Of a DNA stretch of 64,000 nt, positions 1-11,714 are shown piece after piece. The notes under the pieces are model-generated. The model was not told the origin of the DNA and did not search any database. It saw only the letters and a program-made list of their open reading frames with translations. Source of the stretch: Chaetoderma sp. LZ-2023a (taxonomy: Eukaryota; Mollusca; Caudofoveata; Chaetodermatida; Chaetodermatidae); assembly GCA_034401795.1 (NCBI GenBank), contig CM067370.1:56173380-56237379 (forward strand). The letters run 5' to 3'. A program made the position numbers and the translations under genes. Position 1 is the first letter of the stretch, and each line of letters opens with the position of its first letter.

Positions 1-2160
1 ATTATTTTGTCTGGAACCCATGGCTGCTTTGATACTGTTTGAGACAAAGATTATGGACATGGAGTAATTTTGCCTAGTCATCACTGGTCTCGTCAAGGAT
101 AAGGGACAGTGTTTTCTGATATTTCTATACATACAGAATTGATCCTAACTGGATCTGGGTTCCTTTAATTACATCATGACCAGTCTGGGATTCCTCTGGC
201 TTGGAAGGTTCCTTAATTGTGTTAAAATTTGGGCCGAATGGAGTCAGTTTTGTGTGCGAAGGTCAAGTCTGGTAATTCAGAATTTTGTCCCTCTCCATGA
301 CCGCATACACTACATTTTCATTCGCTGGGTGTCATCGGTACCAATTCACCAGTTTATCCATCTGCAGGTCCAGTTTGATGTCTTGTTCTTACGTGTTTGG
401 GGGAGGGATCGCTATAGAATTTCCTCTCGTTCTTGTGTCTATGGAATCAGATAAAGTAGTCTTACTACTCTCTTTCTTTTCAGGAACTAGAACAGGAACT
501 AACACTCTAGTATTCCTCTTCAATACTCTGGAATATGGGAGAATGAAGAGATATTGTCTCTTTCACAAGCATCTATCTGCTCATGCAGTCATTTCTATAG
601 TAGTGACTTTCATCAACAAGCAGGGCAGTTTAGGTTATCATATTTTGTCTGGAGTCTTGGTCTTCCTCCTGCGGTGGAGATGTCAGGAAAACTTTCAGCA
701 GCTCACATTCCAGGTAGAGTGATTTTCCTTGTAGCCCATTTATTACATCCCATTAAGTTTCTACTCAGTATGGTGTCCAGATCTGATGTTCATATTCTTC
801 CTCCAGGCTAGGCTCTGGCGGTAGATGCTCTGGCCCAGTCATAGACTTCACATTTCTTCAGTTTAACTTTCTAGTGCCAATTGTATTTAAGAACTTTTGT
901 CAGCGGTTTCTAGTACAATTGTTTTTAAGAACTTTTGTCAGCAGAATGTATTATCCCTTTAATCACTCCTGCTTGGCCCAATGAGAGTTATTCAGTGGAT
1001 CTCGTAGTCCTCTTTGTGGAAATTCAAAGCGTCTTACCAATTTTGCTGATTTTCTATCTCGTTTAACAGCAGCTTTCATTTCATCATTCCACAAATCTTC
1101 AATATGTATGTATGGTATTTTCCAAGAGACCTGTTTTTCAGAAATTGATTTTTTTTGTCTGAACTTTAGTATTCTTAATCAATTCAAACTATCTGTTACA
1201 GGAAAATTTACCAGAGTATATTTAAGGTTTTCAAATGGTTGTTAGGATTCAGACTTCTGGATTCACAATTGTATCCAAGCGTCAGGCTTAAAAACCCACA
1301 TTGGTTCACTAATCACTGACTACGTCGTTATCATCTTGTTAGAACAACACATTATCTCGCCCGATTCTGCATCCCATCATCAAGTCATAGATTCATGGGA
1401 TATTTTTTGATGATTTAAATCTCTGTATGCTGGGGTGGTGTTATCATTTTCACTAGCATCTATCCTTCTTTATTTTCTAGAAGCCGGTTTGAGAGTTATT
1501 AAGTATTTACATCATTTATCCATGGTACCGGTATTTTTAGGGTATAGCACAAAGGCAAATACCTATAATAAATTCCTCTATTAATTCATTCTTGGGTCCA
1601 TCTGTTTAATTGTATAACTCTGAAATCATTCTTTTTGTACTAGCAGCCGCGTTTGTTAGATGGCATTTTGATATTCATATTCTTTTTGTCAATGATCTTT
1701 TCTAGGTGGTAGGAGATCTGGCCTCATTCTTTGCCCTTGAAGAGATCTTATATATATAAAACCTAATTAATTGTTTTCAATCCTTTCCGAAAACTTTTTG
1801 AAACACCGTTCAGGTTACTTATGCAAATTTGTTTAGTAACCGCGCATCTCATCAACTGGATTACAGACACCATTAATCAACACTAGAATGTATCTCCAGG
1901 AGACACTCAGTAAGTGTTAAGGCACACAATGTTCGTGGTATGGCCTTCTCCTTCGCATTCTATGCAGATCTACCGTTCAGATTACTTTTGCAAATTTGTT
2001 TAGTAAGCGTGCATCTCATCAGCTGGATTACAGACACCATTAATTGACACTAGAATGTATCTCCAGGAGACACTAAGTTTGTGTTAAGGCACACGATGTT
2101 CGTGGTATGGCCTTCTCCTTCGCATTCTATGCAGATCTATCAGTGGACGACATTATGTAA
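1..2160 (+). pseudogene. Old DIRS-like retrotransposon remnant (RNase H, linker and tyrosine recombinase)
   Basis: Short broken reading frames on the + strand match, in order, the second half of a DIRS polyprotein. Near 610-720 is an RNase H tail with 'VVTFINKQG' and 'HIPGR'. Around 808-840 is 'ALAVDALAQS', and near 970-1015 'ITPAWPNESYSVDLVV', which correspond to 'FATDALAISW' and 'LIAPDWPSRSWYTDLL' in the complete DIRS at 39857-46885. Near 2090-2158 is a tyrosine recombinase block, 'AHNVRGMAFSFAFYADLSVDDIM', carrying the conserved His-x-x-Arg (written here as a 23-residue span whose key residues are H and R). Many stops and frameshifts are present and the sequence is far from the family-1 DIRS copies here, so this is an older, separate lineage. 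The RT half should lie left of the window. Domain order is seen directly; the DIRS assignment rests on motif comparison. Confidence 0.72.
1806..2140 (+). repeat. Tandem duplication (2 x ~167 bp) inside the old recombinase remnant
   Basis: Two head-to-tail units, 1806-1972 and 1973-2140, both begin CCGTTCAG and end in GCAGATCTA. They differ by a small number of substitutions. Each contains the His-x-x-Arg block of the tyrosine recombinase, so the remnant carries that catalytic block twice. The region from 2161 to about 2500 after it is AT-rich with nothing I recognise. Confidence 0.85.
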
Positions 2161-2501
2161 GTTGCAGTATAAATGTCAGATTCTACATTATTTTTATCTG
2201 AAAGATCAGATTCAATTCACAATCTGACATTTCTCGTTTCGCCACTCAAACCTAGGCTCAATTGCCTAGATTCTTTAGTCAGCCGTCTTCTTCACCATCT
2301 CACATCTGTTTTTAAATTCTCTTTGCGGAGATTTTCTAATTATCATTATATTATTGTATTTTATTTAGAACATTTGTTTGTTCGTGCTCTTTCAGCACTT
2401 CAGCGATTTAGTTGGTTTTAGTATTTTTGGTGATTAACCTTTCATTCCTGATTTGCAATTTACCAACCCACCTAGTATTTGGGCTCTGACCAATTCTATG
2501 T

Positions 2502-3013
2502 TTTAGCAAACAGTGAATTGAGTGGCTTAGTATTTTTGTTGTGTTACAAAACGACCCAGACGTATATATACTGGTCTGGCGTTTTGTTAGCTTACTAAAA
2601 TACTTACCACTCAATTCACTGTGGCCCACCTCGGCCACCCCGCATCGTTAAATTGCAAATCATTATTAAAAATTTGTGGAATTAATTAATGACGGCTTGG
2701 ACTCGGTCGCATGCATAGTAGCATAAGTGCGCATGCTCACAGACTCGTTTATATGTTCTCTATAGGAATAGAGGAACCGGTTCCCTAGAGCAATGACTGC
2801 TTTAGAGTTAAAGAGATACTATCAAGACTACCCAATGGAGGGATGTATCTCTGCTAACCTTGTTTCAAGGGAACCCACACCATGGGAATGAATAGGTTAA
2901 AATTTTCTGAGATATCTAAGTCAGGTGACTTATAGCAAACAGTGAATTGAGTGGTAAATATTTTAGTAAGCTAACAAAACGCCAGACCAGTATATATACG
3001 TCTGGGTCGTTTT
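2502..3013. repeat. Inverted repeat pair (75-bp arms) flanking ~316 bp
   Basis: Arms at 2548-2622 and 2939-3013 are reverse complements with about one mismatch. Each arm also contains an imperfect palindrome centred on GTATATATAC. A short direct copy of the outer part (AGCAAACAGTGAATTGAGTGG, one base over 20 in full, at 2504-2524) makes the left side a hairpin by itself. The right arm breaks the reading frame of the Penelope-like fragment that follows, so this looks like a small palindromic mobile element or a fold-back rearrangement. The 2623-2938 spacer shows no gene. Confidence 0.75.
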
Positions 3014-3265
3014 CTCCCACATATGGTTTGTGGCAGTATGTGCATGTAAGTAAATAGATGATATTGTGTGTGTTGCAATATGTTTTAACCTTACATTTAT
3101 AAGTAAGACCTGTGTGTGTGCTTGTGAAGTCATGACCGTTGTCCATATCTTGGCAGTTTTTTCATGTGCATGAATCGATAGGGTTTTGGAAGGCTTTTCC
3201 TTGGTATCCTGCGTTGGCAGGGTATTCAAATTTGGCTTTGAAAGTAGGATTTTCCCCATAGCCAA
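3014..3265 (-). pseudogene. Penelope-like element remnant, GIY-YIG endonuclease end
   Basis: On the - strand the frame reads 'NIIYLLTCTYCHKPYVGE' preceded by a Cys-rich stretch. This is the N-terminal part of the GIY-YIG nuclease (the Y-L-L-T-C and Y-V-G-E elements) found at the C-terminus of Penelope-like retroelements. The sequence is cut at 3013 by the inverted repeat arm, so only about 80 codons remain. The same domain occurs at 6900-7160 and 58322-58600. Confidence 0.7.
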
Positions 3266-3360
3266 ACATTAGTAATTCAGAGAACGTTTGTCTACATTTT
3301 GGGCTACTGTTGAGTATATCCCAGTGTGTGTTGATGATATTCCGTGCTTTATAGCTATGC

Positions 3361-4262
3361 TAGGCTTGCGTGATTTTTTGATTTAATCGTGAAGTTCGAT
3401 TTGTTTTTAAAATCACGATTTTTACGATGTAATTGAGGAAAAATCGGAAAATCGTCAAAAATGTCATTTTTGTTTAAAATCTAAAGTGTGTACTTTTCGG
3501 TCGCATTTTATCAGTACATGAGTACAATTATAATTGATTCACGCCTCTGTTCATTGTATTTATATCCCGCCGTGACATGCACTTGTCGAATAATTACTAA
3601 TCACAACACAAAGCACTATGGTAAACTTAAACAAGCTAACAATAGCGAGGTAACACATTTGTCATTGAGAAAACCAGCTAGTTACTCAGTCAAATCGCCA
3701 TATAATTTTTTTTCTTTCGCTGCAGACCCTGAGTCTGTCGTGAAATACCAAGTATATACTTAGTTGCAGAGTGTTAGGCAATAATCAGTGAACATAATTC
3801 TTTTTAATTCTAGAGTTAGCAATTTCAGGCGGTGTAATAATTTTTCCTTTTTGATTCAGTTGTCATGTCTAATTAAAGAAAATAAAGCAACAGCATTGGT
3901 GACCTAAACTCATCCTACAAAGGGAGGCTATAAGCGGAAGCTGATACATCACGTAATTTATATTTTTTCTTGACATTTTATGTCAAGTTTTGATGAAATA
4001 AATTATGTTTGTTAAACTATACGCAATATTTAGGCGGTCCCAATTAATAATTTCACTCCCGTGATGATGGATATAAGGTACACATTAAGCATAGACGTAG
4101 GATATTAAGAATTTGTCGCATGAAATTGTGTTCTAATTTCATGCTATTTTTGTATCATTTAAACTTTTTCTAGAAATTCCAAGTCCCAGATTTAATCGAA
4201 AAATCGTGATTTTTAAAATAAAATCGGTCGCGATGTTTCAAAGCAAAAATCGCGAAAGCCTA
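3361..4262. mobile_element. hAT-like non-autonomous DNA element
   Basis: The ends are inverted: the left begins TAGGCTTGCGTGATTTTT and the right end, reversed, begins TAGGCTTTCGCGATTTTT, with further matching AT-rich sequence inside. There is no transposase frame. The TAGGCTTGC start recurs at 13791, 13903 and 52552, suggesting a family. No convincing 8-bp target duplication is visible, so the hAT assignment is an inference from terminal sequence only. Right of it, family-1 DIRS sequence begins at once. Confidence 0.6.
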
Positions 4263-5815
4263 GATATGGGATATCTTTACTCATCTCAGGAGAGAGTAAA
4301 AATACTCATCTCCATCATACAGTCAGTGTGCAACAGTCGGTATGTGCTGGCATGGGTTTACTTGAGAATGCTGGGGTTGATGGTTTCTCTAGAACCCGTC
4401 ATTCCACAGGCAGCCTTGCGCAGTCAGTCTATCCAGTTATTTCTTATGACACAGTGGACCCAGAGTACAGGATCACTGGACTCATGTCAGTGTTGGAAGC
4501 TCTTATTCACAACCTTCAATAGTGGATGAAGAGAGAGAATCTCCTATCTCCTGATGATCATCCCTCCCCACCCTCAAATAACGATGTACACAATGGAGGG
4601 CTGGGAAGTTTGCCTGGCAGAAGCCACAGTATCAGGGCTTTGGAATCTGGATCAGTCACAAGCACATATCAACCTACTGGAATTATGAGTAGTAATCCAG
4701 GGTCGGGAAAACTTCTTAGAGAAAGTCCAGGGCAAGCTGGTTCTGGTTCCATCAGACAACTCAACAATAGTGACTTACATAAACCGCCATGGTGGAACGA
4801 AGTCACCCAGTCTCTGTTTGATGATATGGAAACTGCTTTGCTGGTGTCTAGTTGATATTTCGGGAAGGTTAAATCTGTTAGCAGACTCATTGAGCCGAAT
4901 GGCAACTAAATGAATGTGTGGCGGACTGTCTGTTCATCCACTGGGGAAAACCCAACATAGATTTATTTGCAATGAATAAGAATGCGAACATGACGACGTA
5001 CGTCTCTCCGATTCCAGGTCCGATCTCTATCGCAACAGATGCGCTGGCTATCCGCTGGAAGGGAATGTATGCATATGCATACCCGCCAGCAATCCTGATT
5101 CCAAAAATTCTTCAGAAAATCAGACATGAGGAGTGCCAAGTGCTTCTGATCGCCCCAAATTGGCCAAGCTGATCATGGTACACAGATCTGCTGGACCTTT
5201 TGGTCCTGATTCCGGTTCCTCTGCCTCTGATGGACAATCTTATCTTCTAGGATAAGGTACCTCAACAATCCGTCAATGTTCCAATTGACTGTGTGGATGT
5301 TGCCAAGGAATCTGCAATTAAGGAGGGCTTTTCTGAGCAAGCAGCCATGTTATGGCAAAAGCCAGAAGGGGTTCAACCTCGAGAGCATATAATTATAAAA
5401 TCAACAGATGTGCAGTTCTAATGGTATTAATCCACTGGATGCGTCTATTCAGGTAGTAGCCGATTTCCTCTCGCCTGTATGCTGCCTACAGCCTTAAGCC
5501 TAATTTTATTGCTGGATATAAATCAGCGTTGATGTCTGTTATCCCTTGTTTGGCAAGTAAGGGAAGTGATGAAGTATGTAGTTTAAATACTTTCATCAAA
5601 GGCATGGGTAATCAAAGACCGAGAATTCCACCAGCGATTCCCGTTTGGAGTTTATCTCTAGTACTACATGTACTGGCTGATAAACCCTTTGAACCACTAA
5701 GTTCCTTTTCAGTGAAAATGTTGACACTTAAAACTCTTTTTTTAATTGCTGCAGCCTCGGCAAGGCGTAGAAGCGAAATTCATGCCTTCTCTGCCGAGCC
5801 AGACCGTTATGTGGT
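4263..5815 (+). pseudogene. Family-1 DIRS copy, part 1 (end of RT, RNase H, start of recombinase)
   Basis: This aligns collinearly with 43870-45500 of the complete DIRS. Recognisable pieces are 'SSQERVKILISIIQSVC', 'YLRMLGLMVSLEPVIPQAAL', 'NIDLFAMNKNANMTTYVSPI', 'IRWKGMYAYAYPPAILIPK', and then the recombinase pieces 'DEVCSLNTFIKGMGNQRPR' and '[17 protein letters not shown]', which includes the first catalytic Arg. Several frameshifts and stops break all frames (for example a TGA in the 'APNWPS' block near 5170). The copy is cut at about 5815 by the Penelope-like element and resumes near 7273. The left part of the copy is missing; the hAT-like element sits at the break. Confidence 0.85.
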
Positions 5816-6131
5816 TTGCAGTTTGCAGCAATCTTTGCTCTAAGTCGGCCATGAAGATGCATGCGAAGGTGCAGGCGGCCTTGCTTCCCATGGCGGTTCC
5901 TCCTATCTGTAGGTAGTGCTCGCCATTAAACTTGTCCTCGAATGCAACAACTTTGAGTTTAATGGCGAGCACTACCTACAGATAGGAGGAACCGCCATGG
6001 GAAGCAATGCCGCCTGCACCTTCGCATGCATCTTCATGGCCGACTTAGAGCAAAGATTGCTGCAAACTGCAAACCACATAACGGTCTGGCTCGGCAGAGA
6101 AGGCATGAATTTCACTTCTACGCCTTGCCGA
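5757..6131. repeat. Near-perfect 176-bp palindrome joining DIRS and Penelope sequence
   Basis: Left arm 5757-5932 and right arm 5956-6131 are reverse complements with only a few mismatches, separated by a 23-bp spacer. Each arm consists of about 60 bp of DIRS recombinase sequence and about 115 bp of Penelope RT sequence, so the DIRS/Penelope junction itself is present in both arms. In the right arm the reversed DIRS piece interrupts the Penelope RT frame and is bounded on both sides by a TGCAAACTGCA repeat. Such near-identity implies a recent event. Confidence 0.9.
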
Positions 6132-7272
6132 TTACTGCAAACTGCACCACACCAGCCTGCACTGTATGTTAGATACATAGATGACATATTCATAATCTGG
6201 GAGCACGGCAAAACAGCCCTAGAAGAGTTCGTCACATACATGAATGAAGCTCAGCAGAGCATCAAATTCACCATGGAATGCTCAAAAACAAGTTTCTTTT
6301 TTAGACATACTGGTCAAACAGACACGGGATCATTCTATCATCTTTGATCTCTACACAAAACCGACAGATACCCACAGCTACCTGCATTATGACTCAGCCC
6401 ATCCCTCAAACTGCAAGGACTTGTCCCCATACGGACAATTCCTCAGGTTGAGATGCATCTGCACGCTCATAGAAGACTATGACAAAAACGGTATCCTCCT
6501 ACAAGGACACTTTGAAGCACGAGGCTACCCTACAGGCATCCTGAACAAATCCAGGGCCAAAGCCAGATCACAAGACACAACAAATCCTCCACCCACCACC
6601 AAAAGCAACCGCCAAAACTCAAACACACAGACCAATCTTTGTATCTGAGTTCACCAGGACATAATAAAGTACTGGCCAATTCTGGAAGCCAGCAACAAAT
6701 GCAGGTTAGCATTTCCAGAACCACCGCTGTTTGGATACAGGAAGAACAAAACAATCAAGGACACGATTGTCAGGGCCAAACTCCCAACAGAGCACTCCCC
6801 TGTAATGCACAGAAACCCATTTATCGCATGAAAAGCAAAAAAACTACCACCTGCCACAGGATGGCGAAAAACAGATTCTTCTCAAGCTCCCACACGGGCC
6901 TAACCTAGAAACATCGTCTACCTCCTAACATGTAGTAAATGCAACAAACAATACGTGTGAGAATCCCTGCACACCTTTAAGATCCGAATTCAGGAACACC
7001 TGAGATCTATATCAAACCTCCACAAAAGTGAGAGATACGACACCCCAGTCGCCAGGCAGTTCAACAAACCTGGACACTCACGAACAGACATGCAGTTCAG
7101 AATCATCCAGGTTCTCTCATCAGACCCCGATGATGAAAACTCCACACCATGGAGGAGACAAAAGGAATGCCATTGGATACACTAGCTCCACATGATGGAA
7201 CCTATATGCATCAATCTAGCAGGTTAGGGAACACCCTTTACCTGGACCAACACGCCCACTATAGGCGGACAC
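5816..7272 (+). pseudogene. Penelope-like retroelement inserted in the DIRS recombinase
   Basis: Penelope-like elements encode a reverse transcriptase with a C-terminal GIY-YIG nuclease. The RT part here reads '[19 protein letters not shown]', then 'LYVRYIDDIFIIW' (the catalytic Y-x-D-D) at about 6163-6200, then 'SFLDILVKQ' and 'LYTKPTDTHSYLHYDSAHP', all typical of this class. The nuclease part at about 6912-7160 reads 'NIVYLLTCSKCNKQYV', a TGA where Gly is expected, then 'ESLHTFKIRIQEHLRSISN' and 'DTPVARQFNKPGHS'. A frameshift near 6298 in a run of T, the TGA near 6957 and the foreign DIRS piece in the palindrome make it non-functional. The 5' end is replaced by the inverted arm. DIRS sequence resumes on the right. 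Confidence 0.85.
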
Positions 7273-7840
7273 GCCCAGTACGTTGTTATTACACATATAT
7301 TGAACCCCATGGATGGGCATCCAAAGACACTATTTTGAGGTAGATTGTGGAATGCATCGAGTTGTGTCACAAATCTGCCACTGGTAAACAGGTTGACATG
7401 GCCAAGGCTCACGGTGTCCGTGGCATAGTGGCTTCCACTGGTCACCCTATTTAACGTGGTTCCGGTGGATGACATGTCGGTAGCCCAGTGGCACTGTAAG
7501 TGGAGCTGTACTGACCATTATCTCTGTGACACCACCAATCCTATCGCCTTATTGATTCTGAAAAGATAGATAATCAGGTGTATATATTGTATATACGGGG
7601 TTCTCACTGTTTATAAACAGCACATTTAGTTATGGGACCAACCACTTGTATTACATCATTCTTCACCAACGGGAAGATGATGTCCAGGGCAAAGATTTAC
7701 AAGGTAAGACTTGTCTTGTGTTGTTTCGTAATTATGTCATGTTACCCATTCTAATATGGTGAATGTTTGTGTTATTATGTGGTCATCACAGTAGAATTTA
7801 TGAAATAAAGCATTTCAATCGATGTCTTAGTACTATAGGA
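7273..7840 (+). pseudogene. Family-1 DIRS copy, part 2 (recombinase C-terminus and 3' untranslated region)
   Basis: Continues the copy of 4263-5815 after the Penelope insertion, with about 190 bp of the recombinase lost. It matches 45700-46240 of the complete element: 'YIEPHGWASKDTI', then the His-x-x-Arg block as 'AHGVRGIVASTGH', and the Tyr block 'LTDHYLCDTTNPIALLIL'. The 3' untranslated sequence follows to about 7840. Frameshifts are present near 7450. A 3.4-kb element interrupts the untranslated region, and the rest is at 11200-11695. Confidence 0.82.
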
Positions 7841-10800
7841 GGTTTTACGGAATTCCCTTATGACGTCATTTTCACGCCTGCGCAGATAACTGGCCGTCAA
7901 GCGTACGGCCAGCTGATCACTATTTTATTAGTAAACAACATTACACTGCCGCGTTTGATGCAACTCAAAGCCATGAAAATTGCAATTTTACGTCAGCTCT
8001 ACCGGTAAAGTTGGCCGAATTGACAATTCTAACATCTAATATTATTTTACTATGCATTTTTAGAAATATATTATTGATTCTATGCACATTAGAAGGCAAA
8101 ACTGAGCAGCAAATCATACAAATGATGATGATGATGAAAATACTACCGCAATGATATGTCAGAAACGCCCCCACACCATCAGTGCATGTGGATCCTGGTA
8201 GGCTATATATAGTACCAATACAAGCGGCTGCCCGATAGATGTTTACGAATGCGGCCAATATATAAGGATTATCCGTGTGTGCATAGGTGAAGAGAGAGAG
8301 AGAGAACATGGGGGGGGGGGTGTTAGGCGTGTACGTGTGTGCCTGTCTGTCTGTGTGAGGTAACCCACCCCCCACCCCATATTTTAGGTTGGCTTTGCAC
8401 CCCCTCCCCACCCAACCCCACCCTTAGATTTGTGGTTGGTGGGGTGGAGGGTGGTGGGCACCCACAATTCCCACCAGCAGTAAATAAACAATGATTAATT
8501 TCAATTTGATTATGAATTAATTAATCAATATGCACGAAATTACTTCTCAGAGCATTTCATTTTCCAATTATTATAGGGGAAGGGGCATGACACCCCTCCC
8601 TACCCCCACCACCATTGGGAACCCCACCCAGACCATATAACTGCTAGGTTGGATACACCCCATAATAGAATCTTAAATCCACCATGCCACGTTGGTGAAT
8701 TTATTATTAACCTCTCCAGACTTATGAGTGTTATTTTCACAAATTGTGTGTTTTGTGGGGTTAGTGACAGAAACCGAGGGTGGGGGTAGGGAGCATTACA
8801 TTTACTTTACTTTATTTTACTGCCCCAGTAACAAAGCCAGCCATTCATTTTTCAAAAAGTAATCTTCCCTTGGCTTACAAATGGACATCTTCCAAGACAT
8901 ACCACTACACAAGCAATTTTTGGCAAAGATGACAATTTCCCCATTAAAGGTCAAATTTCATTAAGAAAATTTCACTTTTTTCCCCACAAAATGTACATTT
9001 ACACTTTGGAGTTCAAAAGAAGGCAATTTTTAAAATTTACAACTGAAATGGCTGGCTTGATTATGGAGCCAGGCATCTAAAGATCAATACAAATGCTGGT
9101 TTTGGACAATTTGGCCTTTAGATGGTCGAAACCTACTCACTTTGTTATATTAAATATGTTATACTATGTTAGGAGACAAAACTGTTGATAAAATTATAAA
9201 ATGATTGAAAAGAAATTGAGAATTAGTCATTCTTGGGGCAATGTAATTTCAATTAGCAATTCCAACTCCTAAAAATTTACCAATTTATCCAATGTGATAA
9301 CTGAATTAGTACAACTTCCAATTACCACAGTCCTGGTCATTGTTAAATTGAATCTGCTATCGAGAGCCTATAAATTTCCCTGTAAGGCAGAGTTACACCC
9401 CTGTCTATCAGGACCTTACTTCCACATATCTAATTTTCAGCAATTCCTGAGTGAATAATGCATGGCTAGATACTCATACACCACAAGTCTACTCCACTCC
9501 TATTTAAAAGACAAATTGGTTTCTATGCTTGGGCAGATGTGTGGGGTGGTGGGGGGGGGGAGGGGGAATGTTCAGCAATGCTTTAATATGGAGTGAGTGG
9601 TTCAACACTGGCAATGCTACCTAATTTATCTGAACCAATTCATGGCATGGCACTTGCAGATGCACATATCTGATTATCAAATGCCAAAACATTTTGTAGA
9701 ACTTGCACTGTTTGCATAAGCTGAGATAAACATTGATTGTTCTTTCTATACTACCTATTTTATCAAGCATATCTCATCAGTCACCCATATATTAAATGAT
9801 GTAATTATTTAAATAATTTTGTTATTAAATGTAGATTGTTAATGCGGAATTTGAAGTGGATGTGAGGCTCTACATGGTTGGTTCTCAGTTATTTTAACTA
9901 CATACACATAATTTATGCAATAGCAGTTGGTATCATGTCTTGAGGCCCAATAAAATAATAACCCAATCACATGCCTCTAGCAATTGAGGTAGGTAAATGT
10001 AGAGAATTATCTTTCATGGTGAAGGTTAGGGTTTCTTTTACTATGTTTTTGCTAAGCACAGCAAAATAAAGATAGGAAAATAAGAAAACTGAAAATTCGA
10101 TAAATTTTACAATCAGTCCAGTCTTATGTAGAGATATAAATATTGCAATATTTTTGGGAGCAGGTAAATTGTATCAATTGTTGCAGGTACATGTAGGTAA
10201 TGAATCATAGACATCCATATGCTTTAACCCTTAAGGGCATGTAGCTATTCATTAACCATTTATCCCGCTGAATTCCCCATGCCTCATTTTCAATGCTACC
10301 ATCCAGGAAAACTATTGAATATTTTGAAATTAATTTGACTGGCAGGTGTTGCTGCCTTAGGCAGCAATGGCTTCCAGTCAAATTAATTTAAGAATATTCA
10401 ACAGAATAAGTTTTATATCATAAAGAATATACTTTTTCAGGGATTTGTTGGTGAAATGGTTAACTAAATACACAATTAAACATATATTCAAAGTTAGTTA
10501 AGCTTATTTACTTTATGCATATAGTAACAGTGACTTCCTCTTACAATCAGTGGGGTTGCCCTTAGCTGGCCTATCACTTGAAATGCAGGAGAAAACTTCT
10601 TTCCATCACACTCGCCCCAACCCCAGCCCATATGCACCTCCAAATCAGCTCCTGCATCTCAAAATCTGACACACCCAGCTGGTTATCATATTATATCTCC
10701 TGCCAGCCATGGATAATTAAACTGACTTAAAAGAATAACAACACTGCTGAATATTTTCACATGAACTTAGACTAACATCAATTTTGCTATCATCCCCACC

Positions 10801-11200
10801 GCCCACAACCCAACCAAACATGTATACAGTTATCGCCTCTCTCAGTCGTCTAATAGGTATAATTTATCACCATTCATACCATCATACACTTATTTGAGCA
10901 TGAACAGCAAAATGTCGCCATTCACATACACAATGAGCAAGCCATTTGATGCACGAATACTGGTTCCAACACGGTATGAAAGCAGTAAATAAATCAAGTG
11001 CTGCTCTCAATATTGTACACAAATAAAGTGGAAATTGAATACATTCCGCCAAAACTATTATTATTTAGAGGACTAATGAGGTGTAAGATAAGATTTACGG
11101 CCAGCAAGATCTGTGTTTACTTTATCACGTCAGTGTCCGCTTGATGGCCAGGCTCCCCCCTTTCTAAAAATAATGACGTAATGACGTCACGAAAAAACTT
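7841..11200. mobile_element. Non-coding 3.4-kb element with imperfect terminal inverted repeats
   Basis: Both sides abut halves of the same DIRS 3' untranslated region, so the interval is a later insertion. Its ends are imperfect inverted repeats over roughly 100 bp: a TGACGTCATT block, then TGGCCGTCAAGCG against TGGCCATCAAGCG, then AGTAAACA. No target duplication is clear, partly because the flank is itself ACTATA/TATAGT-rich. Inside are a (G)10 run near 8310, G-rich and C-rich strings at 8300-8650, a T(T/C)-rich stretch, a palindrome at 10315-10402 and no credible reading frame. It is probably a non-autonomous DNA transposon of unknown superfamily. Confidence 0.5.
10315..10402. repeat. Palindromic MITE-like hairpin
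   Basis: Arms TTGAATATTTTGAAATTAAT... and its reverse complement enclose a GC-rich loop containing TGCTGCC...GGCAGCA. The arm sequence (AAATTAATTTGACTGG) recurs in the perfect palindrome at 15279-15364 and at the right edge near 63875, so this is a dispersed family. Confidence 0.8.
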
Positions 11201-11695
11201 ATAGTGCTAGTACATAGAGAGTGTTTAGGACATTGAAGTCATAGCGCCTCCTTTTCCCAAAGGAGAAGGGGGTGGGGGGCGCATTTGACAAACAGTCATT
11301 ACTCTCAACCTTCGGTTATAAACCGTTGTCATTATCTTTCCTGGTTTTGTTTTTTATACACAATTTCAGATATGAGTGCTTAAGCGCAAAAAGAGCTTGG
11401 CTCTTTGAGGGATGAGCAGGGTTTTGGCCCTCCTCCCTCCCGCCAAATTCACTGATGAAGGGAAATAAGTATACTCTTGAAGTGAAATAAATGAAATCAT
11501 GGATTTCTTGTTTCACGAGAGAGTTGATACTTGCCTCCCTAACACGGACCCGGCCTCTCCGCCCCACGAGGCTTGGTCTTCAGGCATGTAGTTGCATAAT
11601 GTCGGTCAGTAGAACTAGTCGAGAAAGTGACAGCCTGCGCATGTGCGGGGTTGGGGGCTGGCATTCGCCGGGCTGTCAACTGACTTCCTGCCCAT
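11201..11695 (+). mobile_element. Family-1 DIRS copy, part 3 (3' untranslated region, internal complementary region, part of right terminal repeat)
   Basis: Matches 46245-46755 of the complete DIRS: AGGACATTGA, the GGGGGCGCATTTGACA block, then the internal complementary region at about 11468-11560 containing ACTCTTGAAGTGAAATAAAT and GAGAGAGTTGATACTTGCCT. It then reads ACCCGGCCTCTCCGCCCC and a diverged right terminal repeat as far as CTGCCCATG. No coding capacity. It closes the copy that begins at 4263. Confidence 0.83.
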
Positions 11696-11714
11696 GTGAT
11701 TTATCCATTTCAAT

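Noticed and set aside
7763-8008. First coding exon of MRPL44 with a presequence-like peptide before CCG|GTAAAG
   Set aside because: The donor phase does not fit the exon at 14709, and the sequence lies inside an element inserted into a DIRS copy.
7965-8411. 148-codon frame on the - strand
   Set aside because: Low-complexity composition over G-rich repeats, no motif, inside a non-coding insertion.
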